DNA from: Parabacteroides timonensis
GTDB lineage: Bacteria > Bacteroidota > Bacteroidia > Bacteroidales > Tannerellaceae
Direction of reading: 5' to 3'
Assembly: GCF_900128505.1 (NCBI RefSeq)
Contig: NZ_LT669941.1
Location: forward strand, 731,526 to 795,525
DNA: 64,000 bases
The number at the start of each line of letters is the position of its first letter. Position 1 is the stretch's first letter. The notes beneath the pieces were generated by a model. The model made no database searches. It worked only from the letters and a program-made list of their open reading frames with translations, and was not told the DNA's origin. Shown piece by piece: positions 27,174-36,381 of this stretch. The translations under genes and the position numbers were made by a program.

Positions 27174-28025
27174 ATGTTACGAATTGCAGTACAATCGAAA
27201 GGTCGTTTATACGACGAAACAATGCTATTATTGGAAGAAGCGGGTATCAAACTGAACAGAGGCAAACGTATTTTGCTTTTATCGGCAAAAGGGTTTCCTG
27301 TAGAAGTTTTATTTCTCCGCGATGATGATATTCCTCAGTCTGTGGCTAACGGTGTGGCAGATGTAGGTATTGTCGGTGAAAATGAATATGTAGAAAAAGG
27401 GGGAGAAGCCCGTTTGGTTAAACGGTTGGGATTCAGTAGATGCCGTGTGTCTCTGGCTATTCCGAAAGATGAAGATTATCAGGGAGTGGAATGGTTTGAA
27501 GGAAAAACGATTGCTACTTCATATCCTGAAATATTGAAAACCTACCTGAAAGAAAAAGGAGTAAAGGCCGACCTGCATGTGATCAGCGGTTCTGTAGAAA
27601 TAGCTCCGGGTATCGGTCTGGCAGATGCTATCTTTGATATTGTAAGTTCCGGCAGTACGCTGGTTAGCAATCGTCTAAAGGAAGTAGAAGTCGTTATGCA
27701 GAGTGAAGCTCTTTTGATTGCAAACAATGAACTTTCAGAAGAAAAGCTGGCAATCCTCGACGAATTATTGTTCCGCTTCGAAGCTATACAGGTTGCCGAA
27801 GGTAAAAAATATGTCTTACTAAATGCCCCCAAAGATAAATTGGATGATATTATCGAGGTTCTGCCCGGTATGAAAAGCCCGACAGTAACACCGTTGGCTA
27901 ACGGCGACTGGGTTTCTGTTCAGTCTGTTATCGACGAGAAACATTTTTGGGAGATCATTGGCAAACTGAAATCGCTGGGTGCTGAAGGTATTTTGGTTAT
28001 TCCGATTGAAAAGATGATACTTTAA
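27174..28025 (+). CDS. hisG: ATP phosphoribosyltransferase, long form
   Basis: A 283-residue HisG, first enzyme of histidine synthesis, joining ATP and PRPP. It starts MLRIAVQSKGRLYDETM, carries DVGIVGENEYVEKGG and the PRPP-binding region DIVSSGSTLVSNRL. It has the C-terminal ACT-like regulatory domain (about residues 210-283, PTVTPLANGDWVSVQSV) that gives histidine feedback inhibition, so it needs no HisZ. It is the first structural gene after the attenuator, followed by hisD 3 bases later. Confidence 0.96.
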   Translation: MLRIAVQSKGRLYDETMLLLEEAGIKLNRGKRILLLSAKGFPVEVLFLRDDDIPQSVANGVADVGIVGENEYVEKGGEARLVKRLGFSRCRVSLAIPKDEDYQGVEWFEGKTIATSYPEILKTYLKEKGVKADLHVISGSVEIAPGIGLADAIFDIVSSGSTLVSNRLKEVEVVMQSEALLIANNELSEEKLAILDELLFRFEAIQVAEGKKYVLLNAPKDKLDDIIEVLPGMKSPTVTPLANGDWVSVQSVIDEKHFWEIIGKLKSLGAEGILVIPIEKMIL

Positions 28026-28028
28026 ACT

Positions 28029-29309
28029 ATGGAAGTAATTAAATATCCGTCAAGAGAGGACTGGCCCTCTTTGGTCAAACGTCCGGCATTGGATGTGACG
28101 ACTTTATTCGATACCGTACAGACCGTTTTGAATGAAGTGCGTAACGAAGGGGATGTGGCCGTTAAGCGTTATGAAGAGAAGTTCGATAAGGTGAAACTAT
28201 TGGCTCTTCAAGTGTCGGAGGCCGAAATGCAAGAGGCTTACGGACTCGTTTCCGACGATTTGAAACAGGCTATCCGTACGGCTAAAGATAACATCGAAAA
28301 ATTTCATGCTTCGCAACGTTTCTCCGGGCAAAAGATAGAAACGACACCAGGTGTAACTTGCTGGCAGAAAGCCGTTGCTATCGAAAAAGTCGGATTGTAT
28401 ATTCCGGGAGGAACGGCTCCTTTGTTTTCAACGGTGCTAATGCTGGCAGTCCCGGCACATATCGCGGGATGTAAAGAAATCGTATTGTGCACTCCTCCGG
28501 ATAAAGAAGGTAAGGTACATCCGGCTATCCTGTTTGCTGCGAAGACGGCAGGTGTCGGCAAGATCTTCAAAGCGGGTGGGATACAGGCTATCGCTGCTAT
28601 GGCGTATGGAACAGAGTCGGTGCCTAAAGTCTATAAAATATTCGGTCCCGGAAATCAGTATGTGACAGCAGCCAAACAGCTTGTGAGCCTGAAAGATGTC
28701 GCTATCGATATGCCTGCCGGCCCTTCCGAAGTAGAAGTAATTGCCGATAAGACTGCTAATCCTGATTTTATTGCAGCCGATTTTCTTTCACAGGCAGAGC
28801 ATGGAGCTGACAGTCAGGCCATATTGGTCACTTCGTCTGAGGAGATTGTTACTCCTGTGATCGAGGCCATTCAAGAGCAATTGTCGAAATTATCCCGCAA
28901 AGAAATTACAGAAAAGGCATTGGACCATAGTCGCATAATCGTCTTGAAGGATGAACAGGAAGTGATCGACTTCACAAACATGTATGCTCCGGAACATTTG
29001 ATCATACAAACAGCGAACTATCCCCATATTGCCGGACAGATCGAGAACGCCGGTAGTGTCTTCATGGGCCCTTATACACCGGAAAGTGCAGGAGATTATG
29101 CCTCCGGAACAAATCATACTTTACCGACCAACGGATATGCCAAGGCATATAGCGGTGTAAACCTGGACAGTTTTATCAAGAAGATAACTTTCCAGGAGAT
29201 CACAGCCGATGGTATTAAAAACTTAGGTGAAACCATTCAGATCATGGCTGGGAACGAACAGCTGGATGCTCACCGTAATGCAGTAACTATTAGATTGAAT
29301 ACAATATGA
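28029..29309 (+). CDS. hisD: Histidinol dehydrogenase
   Basis: A 426-residue enzyme that oxidises histidinol to histidine in two NAD-dependent steps, with zinc. Family signatures visible are GLYIPGGTAPLFSTV, the active-site region AIDMPAGPSEVEVIADK and DFLSQAEHGADSQA, plus HTLPTNGYAKAYSGV near the C-terminus. It sits between hisG (3-base gap) and hisC (4-base overlap, ATGA). Length is normal. Confidence 0.97.
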   Translation: MEVIKYPSREDWPSLVKRPALDVTTLFDTVQTVLNEVRNEGDVAVKRYEEKFDKVKLLALQVSEAEMQEAYGLVSDDLKQAIRTAKDNIEKFHASQRFSGQKIETTPGVTCWQKAVAIEKVGLYIPGGTAPLFSTVLMLAVPAHIAGCKEIVLCTPPDKEGKVHPAILFAAKTAGVGKIFKAGGIQAIAAMAYGTESVPKVYKIFGPGNQYVTAAKQLVSLKDVAIDMPAGPSEVEVIADKTANPDFIAADFLSQAEHGADSQAILVTSSEEIVTPVIEAIQEQLSKLSRKEITEKALDHSRIIVLKDEQEVIDFTNMYAPEHLIIQTANYPHIAGQIENAGSVFMGPYTPESAGDYASGTNHTLPTNGYAKAYSGVNLDSFIKKITFQEITADGIKNLGETIQIMAGNEQLDAHRNAVTIRLNTI

Positions 29310-30337
29310 TGGATTTAAAAAGCCTGGTAAGACCCAATATCTGGGAATTGAAACCGTATTCTTCAGCAAGAGACGAGTTTCACGGAAGTGCATCTGTTTT
29401 TCTGGATGCCAATGAAAATCCTTATAACGAACCTTATAATCGTTATCCCGACCCGTTGCAATGGGAGCTGAAAGACCGTATCGCTGAATTGAAGGATGTA
29501 GACCGTAATTCGATCTTCCTGGGAAATGGAAGCGATGAACCGATCGATCTTCTGATTCGTGCCTTTTGCGAACCGGCGGTAGACTGCATAGTCAGTATAA
29601 CTCCTTCGTACGGAATGTATGAAGTGGCCGCTAATGTAAACGATGTGGAATTCAGGAAAGTTGAATTGACGGCAGACTTTGAACTGGATGCAGACAAATT
29701 ACTGGAAGAAGTGGACGAGTGGGTGAAAATCATCTATCTTTGTTCTCCGAATAATCCGACAGGAAATAGTCTTGACCGGGATGAGATTTACAAAATACTG
29801 AAGAATTTTGAAGGGATTGTCGTATTGGACGAGGCTTATATCGATTTTTCAACGGAACCATCCTTTGTTCCTGAACTGAAGAAATTCCCGAACCTGGTCG
29901 TTCTGCAAACGCTTTCCAAAGCATGGGGAGCTGCTGGTATCCGTTTGGGCATGGCATTTGCATCTCCTGAGATCGTTGCAATCCTGAATAAGATCAAGTA
30001 TCCGTACAATGTTAATACTCTGACGCAGGAACGTGCTTTGGCTATTTTGAATAACGAAAGCGAAATGTTAGGACAGCTACGTCGTATCATGTCGGAACGT
30101 ATTCGTTTGCAGGCGGCGTTACCGGAACTTCCCATTGTACATAAAATGTATCCGACCGATGCCAACTTTATTCTTGTTAATGTTGGTAAAGCCGACTCTG
30201 TCTATAATAAATTAGTTAAGAAAGGCGTTATTGTACGTAACAGAAATAATGTAACTTTGTGTCATGGTTGCCTGCGTATTACTGTTGGTACACCTGAAGA
30301 AAACGATGCATTACTTAAAGCATTAAAAAGTATATAA
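29306..30337 (+). CDS. hisC: Histidinol-phosphate aminotransferase
   Basis: A 343-residue class II PLP aminotransferase. It has LDANENPYNEPYNRYPDP at the N-terminus (the HisC substrate loop), SPNNPTGN and the PLP-lysine motif TLSKAWGAAGIRLG. It converts imidazole-acetol phosphate to histidinol phosphate. Its ATG overlaps the hisD stop in ATGA, implying translational coupling, and hisB begins 2 bases after its stop. Confidence 0.97.
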   Translation: MMDLKSLVRPNIWELKPYSSARDEFHGSASVFLDANENPYNEPYNRYPDPLQWELKDRIAELKDVDRNSIFLGNGSDEPIDLLIRAFCEPAVDCIVSITPSYGMYEVAANVNDVEFRKVELTADFELDADKLLEEVDEWVKIIYLCSPNNPTGNSLDRDEIYKILKNFEGIVVLDEAYIDFSTEPSFVPELKKFPNLVVLQTLSKAWGAAGIRLGMAFASPEIVAILNKIKYPYNVNTLTQERALAILNNESEMLGQLRRIMSERIRLQAALPELPIVHKMYPTDANFILVNVGKADSVYNKLVKKGVIVRNRNNVTLCHGCLRITVGTPEENDALLKALKSI

Positions 30338-30339
30338 GG

Positions 30340-31467
30340 ATGAAAAGAGCCCTCTTTATAGATAGGGACGGGACGTTGGTGATAGAACCGCCGGTAGATT
30401 ATCAGCTGGATAGTCTGGAAAAGCTGGAGTTCTACCCCAAAGTGTTCCGTAACTTATATTTCATACGTAAACAGTTGGATTTTGAATTTGTCATGGTGAC
30501 AAATCAGGATGGACTGGGTACGGATTCTTTCCCGGAAAACACTTTCTGGCCTGCTCATAACAAAATGCTCAAAGCGCTGGAAGGTGAGGGGATTGTCTTT
30601 GATGACACGTTGATCGATCGTTCTTTCCCGGAAGATAATTCGCCCAATCGTAAACCTCGTACAGGTATGCTCGGTAAATATCTGAGTGGAGAATACGACC
30701 TGGAAAACAGTTACGTGATCGGCGATCGTCTGACTGATATGGAACTGGCCGTGAACCTCGGTTCTAAAGCGATCTGGTTACGCCCAGCCGACGAAGAGGC
30801 CGACCGGTTACTGGCCGAACATCCCGCAATTTCACCGGTGTTGATCACTGACGATTGGGATAAAGTAACGGAATATCTTTTTGCCGGTGAGCGTCGTGCA
30901 GTCGTACAACGTACAACAAAAGAGACAGATATCTATGTAGAAATCAATTTAGACGGAAACGGAAAAACTGAAATCTCGACCGGATTAGGTTTTTTTGACC
31001 ACATGTTGGATCAGATAGGAAAACATTCCGGAGTTGATTTGGTTATACGTGTAAAAGGAGATTTGAATGTAGACGAACATCATACGATAGAAGATACTGC
31101 AATCGCCCTTGGAGAAGCCTTGTTGAAAGCTCTTGGCGACAAACGGGGAATTGAAAGGTATGGCTACTCCCTTCCTATGGATGATTGCCTGTGTAGTGTG
31201 GCTCTCGACTTCGGAGGACGTCCCTGGTTGGTTTGGGATGCCGAATTCCATCGTGAAAAGGTAGGTGATATGCCTACCGAAATGTTCCTCCATTTCTTTA
31301 AAAGCCTGAGTGATGCAGCGCGCATGAATCTGAACGTTAAAGCGGAGGGAGCAAACGAACATCATAAGATAGAAGGAATCTTCAAAGCTTTGGCACGATC
31401 TGTAAAAATGGCGATACGCCGTGATATTTATAAATATGAATTGCCCAGCACAAAGGGCGTCTTATAA
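30340..31467 (+). CDS. hisB: Bifunctional histidinol-phosphatase / IGP dehydratase
   Basis: A 375-residue fusion. The N-terminal HAD domain (about residues 1-165) has FIDRDGTLVIEPP with both catalytic aspartates and GDRLTDMELA; it removes phosphate from histidinol phosphate. The C-terminal IGPD domain (about 185-375) has GLGFFDHMLDQIGKHS, DEHHTIEDTAIALG and GANEHHKIEGIFKA, the metal-binding histidine repeats. The fused arrangement is known in enterobacteria and Bacteroidota. hisH, hisA, hisF and hisI are not in the window. Confidence 0.97.
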   Translation: MKRALFIDRDGTLVIEPPVDYQLDSLEKLEFYPKVFRNLYFIRKQLDFEFVMVTNQDGLGTDSFPENTFWPAHNKMLKALEGEGIVFDDTLIDRSFPEDNSPNRKPRTGMLGKYLSGEYDLENSYVIGDRLTDMELAVNLGSKAIWLRPADEEADRLLAEHPAISPVLITDDWDKVTEYLFAGERRAVVQRTTKETDIYVEINLDGNGKTEISTGLGFFDHMLDQIGKHSGVDLVIRVKGDLNVDEHHTIEDTAIALGEALLKALGDKRGIERYGYSLPMDDCLCSVALDFGGRPWLVWDAEFHREKVGDMPTEMFLHFFKSLSDAARMNLNVKAEGANEHHKIEGIFKALARSVKMAIRRDIYKYELPSTKGVL

Positions 31468-31476
31468 AAAAGTTAT

Positions 31477-31875
31477 ATGAAATACTGGTTAATAGCCGCT
31501 GTCGCAATCATAATGGCAGCATGTAATGATGATATCGAACATAAGCTGGAAGGCAAATGGCAGTTGCAGCAGGTGGAAGCTGACGGAGAAGTGATACTGG
31601 CTGATACAGTGTTTTATAATTTTCAAAATGTGCTGTTTATGTATCAGGTGTATTTGCCGGATTCAAATATGTATGTGTTGCAACATGGTTTTAATACATT
31701 AAAAGATGAAAATCAGTTAACACTGGAACTTTCCAATGTTCCGCGTCAAGCAACAAATTTTATTAAATATACAGATTGGAAAGAAACGGTACGCACATTT
31801 ACCATTGAAGAGTCCAACAGAAAACATTTGATCCTGAATAGCGAAGGGAAAAGATATACTTTCAGAAAGTTCTGA
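31477..31875 (+). CDS. Lipocalin-like lipoprotein
   Basis: A 132-residue protein with a lipoprotein signal (IIMAAC, Cys at residue 16) and an acidic start to the mature part (NDDIEHKLEGKWQLQQVE). LEGKWQL followed by alternating beta strands and an ending KRYTFRKF resemble the lipocalin-like families common in Bacteroidales (possibly DUF4847, from memory). It begins 9 bases after hisB, so it is probably in the his transcript, though no link to histidine is obvious. An array of repeats and hairpins follows. Confidence 0.75.
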   Translation: MKYWLIAAVAIIMAACNDDIEHKLEGKWQLQQVEADGEVILADTVFYNFQNVLFMYQVYLPDSNMYVLQHGFNTLKDENQLTLELSNVPRQATNFIKYTDWKETVRTFTIEESNRKHLILNSEGKRYTFRKF

Positions 31876-31881
31876 AAACAC

Positions 31882-32100
31882 TTTTTGACCGAAAAAATGG
31901 TAGCGCCCGCAGTTTCTTTCATCATTTGATCAAAAAAATGATAGAAACTGCGGGCGATCTTATTTTTTGACCGGAAAAATGAAATTGTCCGGTGATTCTT
32001 TTACTTTTTGAATGAAAAAATGAAATTGTTTGCTGACAATCTTATTTTTTGATCGAAAAAACGATATTGTCAGGTGATTCTATCGTTTTTTCGGTCAAAA
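31882..32100. repeat. Degenerate ~41-bp tandem repeat array with palindromes
   Basis: Unit starts at about 31882, 31924, 31963, 32005, 32045 and 32084, a spacing of 39-42 bases. Each begins with a T-run, then GACCG/GATCG-like letters, then an A-run and ATG (for example TTTTTTGACCGGAAAAATG). Two strong hairpins lie within: 31904-31922 with 31938-31956 (19 bases, one mismatch), and 32047-32066 with 32081-32100 (20 bases, one wobble). The array fills the gap between convergent genes and probably also terminates both transcripts. Confidence 0.75.
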
Positions 32101-32113
32101 TGAGTTTGTGCAG

Positions 32114-32596
32114 CTAGTCGCCGCTTACCAGATCGGCCAGCGAAGCATTTGTTTCGCGAATGAGGTCGGCCGGAGCCAATAAAACTTGCAAACCGCGTTG
32201 TCCGGCACTTACATAGATATTTTCGAAATTCTCCGCACTGAGATGGATATAAGTGGGAAAATGTTTCTTCATCCCGATAGGAGAACATCCTCCCCGGATA
32301 TAACCGGTCAAAGGCAACAACTCTTTAACGGGGATCATTTCGCATTTTTTATTACCCGACACTTTGGCTGCTTTCTTTAAATCCACTTCATCCGCTCCGG
32401 GAATGACACAAACGAAATATCCGCTTTTGTCGCCATGTAAGATCAATGTTTTGAATACCTGTTCTACATTTTCTCCCAGTTGTTCTGCAACATGGGTGGC
32501 GCTTAAATCATTTTCATCCACTTCGTAAGGCACCAGCTGATAAACTATTTTAGCTTTATCCAACAGCCTTGCTACATTTGTCTTATTAATTTTCAT
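32114..32596 (-). CDS. ybaK: YbaK/EbsC-family Cys-tRNA(Pro) deacylase
   Basis: A 160-residue protein of the YbaK fold, which hydrolyses mischarged Cys-tRNA(Pro). Typical elements are MKINKTNVARLLDKAKI, VFKTLILHGDKSGYFV containing the catalytic-lysine region, and GGCSPIGMKKHFPTYI. It is cytosolic. It follows tex by one base on the minus strand, so the two form an operon. Substrate class is inferred from the YbaK subfamily resemblance rather than ProX. Confidence 0.92.
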   Translation of the reverse strand: MKINKTNVARLLDKAKIVYQLVPYEVDENDLSATHVAEQLGENVEQVFKTLILHGDKSGYFVCVIPGADEVDLKKAAKVSGNKKCEMIPVKELLPLTGYIRGGCSPIGMKKHFPTYIHLSAENFENIYVSAGQRGLQVLLAPADLIRETNASLADLVSGD

Positions 32597-32597
32597 A

Positions 32598-34724
32598 TCA
32601 TAACCCTTTCATAGATAGTTGAACCCGCTTACGGGCCAGGTCCACACTCATAACTTTCACCTTGACGTGCTGATGTATGGATACAACCTGTGTCGGATCG
32701 CTGATGAAACGATCGGCCAGTTCCGAAATATGAACCAGTCCGTTCTCCTTGATACCGACATCGACAAAACATCCGAAGTTCGTAATATTCGTTACGATTC
32801 CGGGCAATACCATACCTTCTTTTAAGTCTTCTATCGTTTTGACGGTAGGATCGAAAGAAAAGACCTGTATCGCCTGGCGAGGATCTCTTCCCGGCTTATC
32901 CAGTTCTTCCATAATATCGAGTAAGGTCGGCATACCGACTTTCTCTGTGATATATTTGGTAAGATCCAGCTTTTTCTTCAACTCCTTATTGGTGATCAGC
33001 TCTTCTACCGTACATTTCAAATCTTTCGCCATCTGTTCTACGATCGGATAACTTTCCGGATGAACGGCCGAATTATCCAAAGGCGTCTTCCCGTTTTGGA
33101 TGCGTAAGAATCCGGCACTTTGTTCAAAAGCTTTTTCTCCCATGCGGGGCACTTTCATTAACTCGCGTCTCGATTGGAAAGGACCGTGTTCTGCACGGTA
33201 ATCCACAATATTTTGTGCCAGGGTGGGGCCCAGACCTGAAATATACGTGAGTAGATGTTTGCTGGCCGTATTCACATTCACCCCAACCATATTTACGCAA
33301 CTTTCTACCGTCTGGTCCAGGCTTTTCTTCAAAGCTCCTTGTTCCACATCATGTTGGTATTGACCGACACCAATGCTTTTCGGATCGATTTTAACCAGTT
33401 CGGCCAGCGGGTCCATCAACCGGCGTCCGATACTGACGGCACCGCGTACCGTTACATCATATTCAGGAAATTCATCCCGTGCAATTTTAGATGCGGAATA
33501 GATAGACGCTCCGTTCTCGCTGACAACAAAGACCTGTACCTTCCTGTCATAACGGATATTGGTAATGAATTGCTCCGTTTCACGACTGGCCGTTCCGTTA
33601 CCTATCGCAATGGCATCGATTGCATAAGTCGATACCAACTGGGAAACCTTGGCAGCCGCTTTACTTTTCTCGTTCTGTGGCGGATGGGGATAGATCGCTT
33701 CATTGTGAAGCAAATTTCCTTGTGCATCCAGGCACACCAACTTACAACCGGTACGATATCCCGGATCTACGCCTAATACACGTTTTTGACCCAATGGAGG
33801 AGCCAGTAAAAGTTGCCGGAGGTTCTCTGCAAAAACACGGATGGCTTCTTCGTCTGCTTTAGCTTTGCTCAGATTGGCATATTCCGTTTCAATGGAGGGC
33901 TTAAGGAGCCGTTTATAAGAATCGTCTACGGCATCGGCTACCTGGTCGGAAACTTCGCTGTTACCTTTTACGAAACGCCTTTTCAAACGATCGAGTGTCG
34001 TATCCGTATCGGGAGATATACTGACTCTGAGGATACCTTCTGCTTCTCCGCGACGAAGAGCCAGCAGGCGGTGGGAACTGCATCGGTTCAGTGGTTCGCT
34101 GAAATCAAAATAGTCCCGATACTTAGCCCCTTCTTCCTCTTTTCCTTTGATTACCTTCGATGAGATCATCCCGGTATGAGCAAAAGAGTTACGCACAGCA
34201 TTACGAGCTCCTTCATTTTCATTCACCCACTCGGCAATGATATCACGTGCCCCCTGTAATGCCTCAACGGCATTTTTCACTTCTCCTTTGATAAAACTTT
34301 TCACACGTGCCGCCAAGTCATGTTCATTTTGTATCATGATGATCTTAGCAAGCGGCTCTAACCCTTTTTTACGGGCTATTTCAGCTTTTGTAACTCGTTT
34401 TGGTTTATAAGGAAGGTAGATGTCTTCTATCTCCGTACTATCCCATGAGTCTTCTATGCGTTTCTTTAGCTCGGGAGTCAGTTTACCTTGTTCCTCTATG
34501 GAGCTTAATATCGTTTCTTTACGTTTTTTGAGCTCGGTCAGTTTATCCAGCTGATCTTTGATATTTCCTATCTGAACTTCATCGAGCCCTCCGGTAACCT
34601 CTTTCCGGTAACGGCTTATGAAAGGGATTGTCGCCCCTTCATTAAGTAGTCCGATCGTTCTTTCAACTTGTCCTGCCGGAATACCTAAAGAATGGGAGAT
34701 AAGCGAATGGAATAATGTCATCAT
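32598..34724 (-). CDS. tex: Tex-family RNA-binding protein
   Basis: A 708-residue protein with the Tex order of parts: N-terminal helical HTH-like region, a YqgF/RNase H-like domain around LGVDPGYRTGCKLVCLD, a helix-hairpin-helix tandem (VGVNVNTASKHLLTYISGLG and beyond), and a C-terminal S1 domain (GIVTNITNFGCFVDVGI). Tex proteins bind nucleic acid and act in transcript handling; the exact role is unsettled. A TATCTTTG -7 box at 34752-34759 precedes it. Length is typical (700-780). Confidence 0.95.
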   Translation of the reverse strand: MMTLFHSLISHSLGIPAGQVERTIGLLNEGATIPFISRYRKEVTGGLDEVQIGNIKDQLDKLTELKKRKETILSSIEEQGKLTPELKKRIEDSWDSTEIEDIYLPYKPKRVTKAEIARKKGLEPLAKIIMIQNEHDLAARVKSFIKGEVKNAVEALQGARDIIAEWVNENEGARNAVRNSFAHTGMISSKVIKGKEEEGAKYRDYFDFSEPLNRCSSHRLLALRRGEAEGILRVSISPDTDTTLDRLKRRFVKGNSEVSDQVADAVDDSYKRLLKPSIETEYANLSKAKADEEAIRVFAENLRQLLLAPPLGQKRVLGVDPGYRTGCKLVCLDAQGNLLHNEAIYPHPPQNEKSKAAAKVSQLVSTYAIDAIAIGNGTASRETEQFITNIRYDRKVQVFVVSENGASIYSASKIARDEFPEYDVTVRGAVSIGRRLMDPLAELVKIDPKSIGVGQYQHDVEQGALKKSLDQTVESCVNMVGVNVNTASKHLLTYISGLGPTLAQNIVDYRAEHGPFQSRRELMKVPRMGEKAFEQSAGFLRIQNGKTPLDNSAVHPESYPIVEQMAKDLKCTVEELITNKELKKKLDLTKYITEKVGMPTLLDIMEELDKPGRDPRQAIQVFSFDPTVKTIEDLKEGMVLPGIVTNITNFGCFVDVGIKENGLVHISELADRFISDPTQVVSIHQHVKVKVMSVDLARKRVQLSMKGL

Positions 34725-34751
34725 ACTTATATACTATCTGTTTATAGTCTA

Positions 34752-34759
34752 CAAAGATA
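34752..34759 (-). promoter_or_regulatory. -7 box of the tex-ybaK operon
   Basis: Minus-strand TATCTTTG, perfect TAnnTTTG, 27 bases before the tex start. Confidence 0.6.
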
Positions 34760-34813
34760 ATCTTTTACCGATTATTTTACTTTCCACATCAAGTTCTTTC
34801 TTGCATTATTTGC

Positions 34814-34821
34814 TACTTTCG
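34814..34821 (+). promoter_or_regulatory. Candidate -7 box of the first PAS kinase
   Basis: TACTTTCG, one mismatch from TAnnTTTG, 51 bases before the ATG at 34873. No clear -33 at proper distance. Confidence 0.35.
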
Positions 34822-34872
34822 TTTATTTTCAAGACTTTTGTGAAGACATAATCATCTAGGAATTTAACATGT

Positions 34873-36381
34873 ATGATACCAACCAATTCTGATATAAATT
34901 TATTGGAACAAAAATATAAGGATTTGTCCGGATTGTTGTCGAATATAGTCAATTCGGTACCAATGTATTTTTTTGTGAAAGATACGGGGGATGACTTTCG
35001 CTATGTATATTCAAGCCCAATGATGAATCAGATTTACGGCCGTTTTCATAACGATGTTGTGGGAAAGACAGACTTTGATTTGTTTATTGATCCGGTTGCG
35101 GCACAAAGTTTTCGTGACATGGATGAGAGAGTGCTTCGTTCCGGTAAAATGCAACGTTATGTTGAACAAATGCTCGATCCGAGGGGAGAACTTCGTTCGA
35201 TGGATACGATGAAACTACTTGTTCCCCGGGAAGGAAAAGCCCCTTATCTGCTGGGGATGTCGTGGGATATCACCAAACAACGCAGAATAGAAGATGAATT
35301 ACATGAAAACAATAAGAGGCTGGCCCTTTCTTGTATGGCCGGACGCATATACCCGTGGATATGGGATGTAATAAATGAAACGGCTGAGTTATCTCTGGTA
35401 AAAGACGGAGAAATGATTCACACTTATATTTCTCATGAAAGTTTTACGGAAAAGATTCATCCGGCCGATCAACAGATGTACCGGGATATAGTCAATGCTT
35501 TTGCCCGTGGAGAGATAGACTCATTGAAGTTGAGTTTTCGTTGTAAATATTTCTCTGATGAATATGTCTGGCTCGAAAAGATAGGTGAAGTTTATGAGTC
35601 TGGAGATGATGGAAGGCCTTTGAAGGCAATTGGCATTTTAAGAGATATAACGGTAGATAAGCGGCATGAGGCTGATGTACAGGCCAAACGTCTGGCAGAA
35701 GAAAGTGACCGTATGAAATCGGCTTTTATTGCCAATATGAGTCATGAAATCCGTACTCCGCTGAATGCTATTGTCGGCTTTTCTACATTAATGGCACAGG
35801 TCGACAGCCCGGAAGAAAAACAAGAATATCTTAAGATTATTGAATCCAGTAATGATTTTCTATTACAACTAATTAATGATATCCTCGATATTTCCAAGAT
35901 AGAATCGGGTAAACTTGAGTTTATATATACTAACTTTAGCTTGAATGACCTGTTCAAACCACAGGAACATGCATTCACACTAAGAGCTGAATCCGAAGTG
36001 AAAGTGATTTTTGAAAATGATGGCAACAACTATTGCATCATTTCTGAGAAAACAAGGCTTACCCAGGTATTGACAAATTTCTTATCCAACGCCATCAAGT
36101 TTACTTCATCCGGTTCTATCCGGTTTGGGTATAAACTAACGAAAAATGGTATTTATGTTTATGTAACCGATACCGGTACAGGAATCAGTAAAAAGGATCA
36201 AGCCTCTATTTTCGACCGGTTCGTGAAACTGGATAAATTTAAACAGGGAACCGGCCTTGGGCTGTCGATCTGCAAAACGATTATAACTATGCTAAATGGT
36301 GAAATCGGGGTGGAATCAGAAGAAGGTTCCGGTTCTACTTTTTGGTTTACAATCCCCTGTAATCCTGTGAAGATTAATTGA
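34873..36381 (+). CDS. Soluble PAS-domain sensor histidine kinase
   Basis: A 502-residue kinase with no membrane helix. Two PAS domains (about residues 20-135 and 155-262) precede the dimerisation helix with the phospho-accepting His291 (NMSHEIRTPLNAIVGF). The ATPase domain has NFLSNAIKFT (N box), DTGTGISKKD (G1) and GTGLGLSICK (G2). It lacks a receiver, so the phosphate must go to a separate regulator not seen here. A nearby ATG at 34869 is out of frame and stops at once; 34873 is the start. It is a paralog of the hybrid kinase at 42556 (shared GKTDFDLF in the PAS and SHEIRTPLNAIVGFS at the His box). Confidence 0.92.
   Translation: MIPTNSDINLLEQKYKDLSGLLSNIVNSVPMYFFVKDTGDDFRYVYSSPMMNQIYGRFHNDVVGKTDFDLFIDPVAAQSFRDMDERVLRSGKMQRYVEQMLDPRGELRSMDTMKLLVPREGKAPYLLGMSWDITKQRRIEDELHENNKRLALSCMAGRIYPWIWDVINETAELSLVKDGEMIHTYISHESFTEKIHPADQQMYRDIVNAFARGEIDSLKLSFRCKYFSDEYVWLEKIGEVYESGDDGRPLKAIGILRDITVDKRHEADVQAKRLAEESDRMKSAFIANMSHEIRTPLNAIVGFSTLMAQVDSPEEKQEYLKIIESSNDFLLQLINDILDISKIESGKLEFIYTNFSLNDLFKPQEHAFTLRAESEVKVIFENDGNNYCIISEKTRLTQVLTNFLSNAIKFTSSGSIRFGYKLTKNGIYVYVTDTGTGISKKDQASIFDRFVKLDKFKQGTGLGLSICKTIITMLNGEIGVESEEGSGSTFWFTIPCNPVKIN

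Noticed and set aside
31882..32100. CRISPR array
   Set aside because: Units follow each other directly without unique spacers and are too degenerate; no cas genes.
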